NCBI GenBank assembly: GCA_944390825.1
Contig: CALXRG010000003.1
Coordinates: forward strand, 107,368-171,367
Source of the DNA: an uncultured Akkermansia sp.
Lineage (GTDB): Bacteria; Verrucomicrobiota; Verrucomicrobiia; Verrucomicrobiales; Akkermansiaceae
Length of the DNA: 64,000 nt
Direction: 5' to 3'
Part shown: in pieces, positions 62,285 through 64,000 of the stretch
How positions within the stretch are numbered: the first letter of the stretch is position 1
How the letters are laid out: every line of letters starts with the position of its first letter
Made by a program: the position numbers and the translations under genes
Notes under the pieces: generated by a model
Seen by the model: the letters and a program-made list of their open reading frames with translations, nothing else
Told to the model about the DNA's origin: nothing
Database searches by the model: none

Positions 62285-62560
62285 ATGAACAAGATGCAAC
62301 TGATCGAATGCATTCAGGCTAAACTGGGTAAGGGCACTACGAAGAAGTGCGCGGAGGAAGCTTTGGATGCTGTGCTGACGTCCATCAGTGAAGCCGTGCT
62401 TAAGGAAAAAGTGCAGCTGGTGGGCTTTGGTACCTTCGAGATGAAAACGCGCCCGGCACGCGTTGGCCGCAATCCTCAAACAGGCGCGGAGATGCAGATC
62501 GCTGCATCCTCCACCCTGTCCTTCAAGCCCTCTTCCAAGTTCAAGTCCTCCAAGGGCTGA
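62285..62560 (+). CDS. HU-family histone-like DNA-binding protein
   Basis: A 91-residue nucleoid protein that bends and compacts DNA. The N-terminal helices ([32 protein letters not shown]) precede the conserved [20 protein letters not shown] and a Lys/Ser-rich end. The proline-bearing arm has [14 protein letters not shown] terminator follows at 62608-62650. HU and IHF cannot be separated by eye. Confidence 0.93.
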   Translation: MNKMQLIECIQAKLGKGTTKKCAEEALDAVLTSISEAVLKEKVQLVGFGTFEMKTRPARVGRNPQTGAEMQIAASSTLSFKPSSKFKSSKG

Positions 62561-62880
62561 GGCCCTGAGTGTTTGCCCAACGCACAAGAACCAGCGCCAC
62601 AAAGACTCAAGCCGCCCGGTTGCCTGACCAGCCAGGGCGGCTTCTTGTCGACTCGTTGATGCTTTGGTGGGGAGACCTGAGTGCTTACCGTTGCTCCTCC
62701 CAGGTTTCATCTGGTGAACAGCCTCCGGTGGTGGCAACGTAGCACCTTGGCAGACGCCGCGGCGAACCCAAACGAGCCGCCTCTCGCTCGTAGCCTCATG
62801 GGTATTCACCATCGCACGAGCAGGGGAGGGGATAATCGCGCCGTCGTCCTCCCGATGTCTCGAAACCAAAAGACAGCGGC
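62561..62880. other. Gap between the HU gene and the RHS fragment
   Basis: 320 bp without a gene. The HU terminator at 62608-62650 is the only structure seen before the promoter at 62881. Confidence 0.55.
62608..62650 (+). terminator. Terminator of the HU-family gene
   Basis: Ten or so paired bases AAGCCGCCC/GGGCGGCTT (62609-62617 with 62635-62643) with a 17-nt loop, followed by CTTGTC. Confidence 0.7.
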
Positions 62881-62910
62881 TTGACAAGCACGCAAAGCAT
62901 CGCCTATACT
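62881..62910 (+). promoter_or_regulatory. Consensus promoter before the RHS fragment
   Basis: -35 TTGACA (62881-62886), 18-bp spacer, -10 TATACT (62905-62910). It is the best sigma-70 match in the accessory end of the window and lies 12 bp before the ATG at 62923. Confidence 0.75.
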
Positions 62911-62922
62911 AGCGATAACAGC

Positions 62923-63283
62923 ATGGCGCGCCTGCACACCGAAACCATCCCCACCTCCACCCTCGCGGCCACCGCCCGGGTCGTGGATGGCTTCGTCACC
63001 ACGCAGACCGACCACAGCGGCATCACCAGCTCCTTCACCCGAGCCTACACCGCCACGGGCATCACGCTGACCGCCACGGACGGCCGCGGCAACACCACGA
63101 CCACGCACACCGACCTCGCCGGGCGCAGCATCAGCAGCACCGACGCCGTCGGTAACAGCTCCACCACGGTCTATGACGAGGACTCCGACCAGCCCTCCGT
63201 CATCACCAACGCCCAGGGCAGAACCGCCTGCTACAAGTACGACCTCCGCGGCCGCAAGGTCGCCGAATGGGGCACCGCGATTC
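62923..63283 (+). pseudogene. RHS/YD-repeat protein fragment, broken by repeats
   Basis: About 120 codons in frame carry YD/RHS repeat features (TAYTATGITLTATDGRGNTT, then AGRSISSTDAVGNSSTTVY and YDLRGRKVAEWG). After WGTAIQ, where RHS genes normally continue with further repeats, the homology stops at a REP-like repeat (63284). It looks like the truncated 5'/middle part of a gene interrupted by later insertions; the promoter upstream may express a small product, since the frame remains open to 63660 through unrelated sequence. Confidence 0.65.
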
Positions 63284-63358
63284 AAAGCCCCCGAGGGCTC
63301 GGAGAGAGCTTGGACAAACGCGCAGCATTTGCCCCGAAGGGGCGAGCCGCCAATGGGG
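63284..63358. repeat. REP-like repeat, copy 1
   Basis: About 75 bp with an internal inverted repeat TTGCCCCGAAGGGGCGAG. A second copy starts 87 bp later with a few base differences. The unit contains GAGAGCTTGGACAAACGCGC in both copies. Confidence 0.85.
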
Positions 63359-63370
63359 TGGCGGCAAGGC

Positions 63371-63445
63371 AAAGCGACCGAGGGTTCGGAGAGAGCTTGG
63401 ACAAACGCGCAGCGTTTGCCCCGAAGGGGCGAGGGCGCAATGGGG
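63371..63445. repeat. REP-like repeat, copy 2
   Basis: Near-identical to 63284-63358, sharing GAGAGCTTGGACAAACGCGC and TTGCCCCGAAGGGGCGA. The differences are scattered point changes. Confidence 0.85.
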
Positions 63446-63517
63446 CGCGCCCGAGTCACCACATCCGTAAGCACTCAACCAAAACCATTGTAGGCAGGCG
63501 TGCGAAAATAGAGGCCT

Positions 63518-63871
63518 ATGTTTACATTACCTCAAAACACCATCGCTTACCTGCTCAAGGAACCCATCGACATGCGCTACGGCATGTTCCGCCTTCAGGG
63601 AGTCATTGCTCAGCTCATGCAGCAGCCCATGCCCCGGGGTGCTTTCTACTTTTTCATTAACAAAGGGCACAGCCTGCTCAAGGCCGTCTGGTTCGACGGC
63701 ACCGGGCTGTGCCTCTTTTGCAAACGGCTGGAAAAAGGAACCTTCACCTGGCCTCAACCGGCCTCCATCAGTGAGGAAAAATGGATGCAAATCACCCCAT
63801 CCGCACTGAGTCTTCTGCTGGACGGAATCGAGCTGAAACAATGCATGAAAAAAGCGTGGTATGAGGCATAA
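63518..63871 (+). CDS. tnpB: IS66-family accessory protein TnpB
   Basis: A 117-residue protein of the IS66 Orf2 family with LKEPIDMRYGMFRLQGVIAQ, GAFYFFINKGHSLLKAVWFD, and CKRLEKGTFTWPQ. It is needed for transposition in IS66 elements; its biochemical role is unsettled. A second reading frame for transposase starts at 63913. Confidence 0.92.
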   Translation: MFTLPQNTIAYLLKEPIDMRYGMFRLQGVIAQLMQQPMPRGAFYFFINKGHSLLKAVWFDGTGLCLFCKRLEKGTFTWPQPASISEEKWMQITPSALSLLLDGIELKQCMKKAWYEA

Positions 63872-63912
63872 TTTGCTTGAAAAATCAAGGGTTTTGGTGT
63901 ATAATCGCGCGC

Positions 63913-64000
63913 GTGAGCGCAGCGATTTTCAGACAGGCGGAATTGCCCTTTTCCGAGGAGGATAAGGTGCAGATGCTGCGTGATGACAACCGGCACATGA
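63913..64000 (+). CDS. IS66-family transposase TnpC, 5' end only
   Basis: The open frame beginning with GTG at 63913 reads VSAAIFRQAELPFSEEDKVQ and continues past the window end. Position 41 bp after tnpB is where the IS66 transposase begins, but the visible piece is too short to show a catalytic motif. Confidence 0.55.
   Translation, partial: MSAAIFRQAELPFSEEDKVQMLRDDNRHM

Larger units (their letters stand above)
63467..64000 (+). mobile_element. IS66-family insertion sequence, left part (cut by window end)
   Basis: A GTAAGC end at 63467, typical for IS66 inverted repeats, is followed after 50 bp by the tnpB-type gene and the start of a tnpC-type transposase. No tnpA is present. The right end and the target duplication lie outside the window. 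The element interrupts, or lies just after, the RHS remnant. Confidence 0.65.

Overview
The window is a chromosomal segment of a GC-rich Gram-negative bacterium, most likely a member of the Verrucomicrobiota (Akkermansia-like). The reasons are a Minf_1886-type protein (a family known from Verrucomicrobia and Planctomycetes), an LPS transport operon with kdsA, and short hypothetical genes typical of that phylum. Most genes are bacterial housekeeping genes, and the accessory content sits mainly at the two edges and around 4.9-5.5 kb.

Layout. 1-5.5 kb: end of a GT2 glycosyltransferase gene, a methyltransferase, a lipoprotein, an Aas-like acyl-activating protein, a two-copy structured repeat and tRNA-Asp. 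5.7-14.3 kb: dinG-type helicase, agmatine deiminase with the Minf_1886 protein, and a five-gene run ending in gatC-gatA-thiD. 14.4-22 kb: zinc transporter, a pair of unknown membrane proteins, tRNA-Leu, a tandem-repeat secreted protein, xseA, an NlpC/P60 lipoprotein and gdhA. 22-31 kb: a cell-wall operon (two LysM lipoproteins, an L,D-transpeptidase and a PH-like membrane protein), then the kdsA-lptC-lptA-like-lptB LPS operon and a degenerate E2-like protein. 31-40.4 kb: nagA, rnd, psd, two more L,D-transpeptidases, dus, rho, yebC and tRNA-Pro. 40.5-50.3 kb: a large HEAT-like membrane protein, a partial alternative-complex-III-like cluster, and two paralogous PA14-like membrane proteins flanking map. 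50.4-64 kb: UvrD/Rep helicase, DEAD-box RNA helicase, dnaB, bioA, an FHA protein, purH, pdxJ, an HU protein, then a broken RHS gene, two REP-like repeats and the left end of an IS66-family insertion sequence.

Gene cooperation. kdsA makes a Kdo precursor and lptC/lptA/lptB export LPS. LysM proteins and three YkuD transpeptidases act on peptidoglycan. gatA and gatC belong to the tRNA-dependent amidation enzyme (gatB is not in the window). Promoters are unusually easy to read: many genes have TTGNNN, 16-18 bp, TANNNT placed only 6-13 bp before the start codon, which implies leaderless or nearly leaderless mRNAs and helped to choose starts.

Limits: functions are from motif reading only, without database searches. 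Starts are chosen by eye, and both terminal genes are cut by the window edges.
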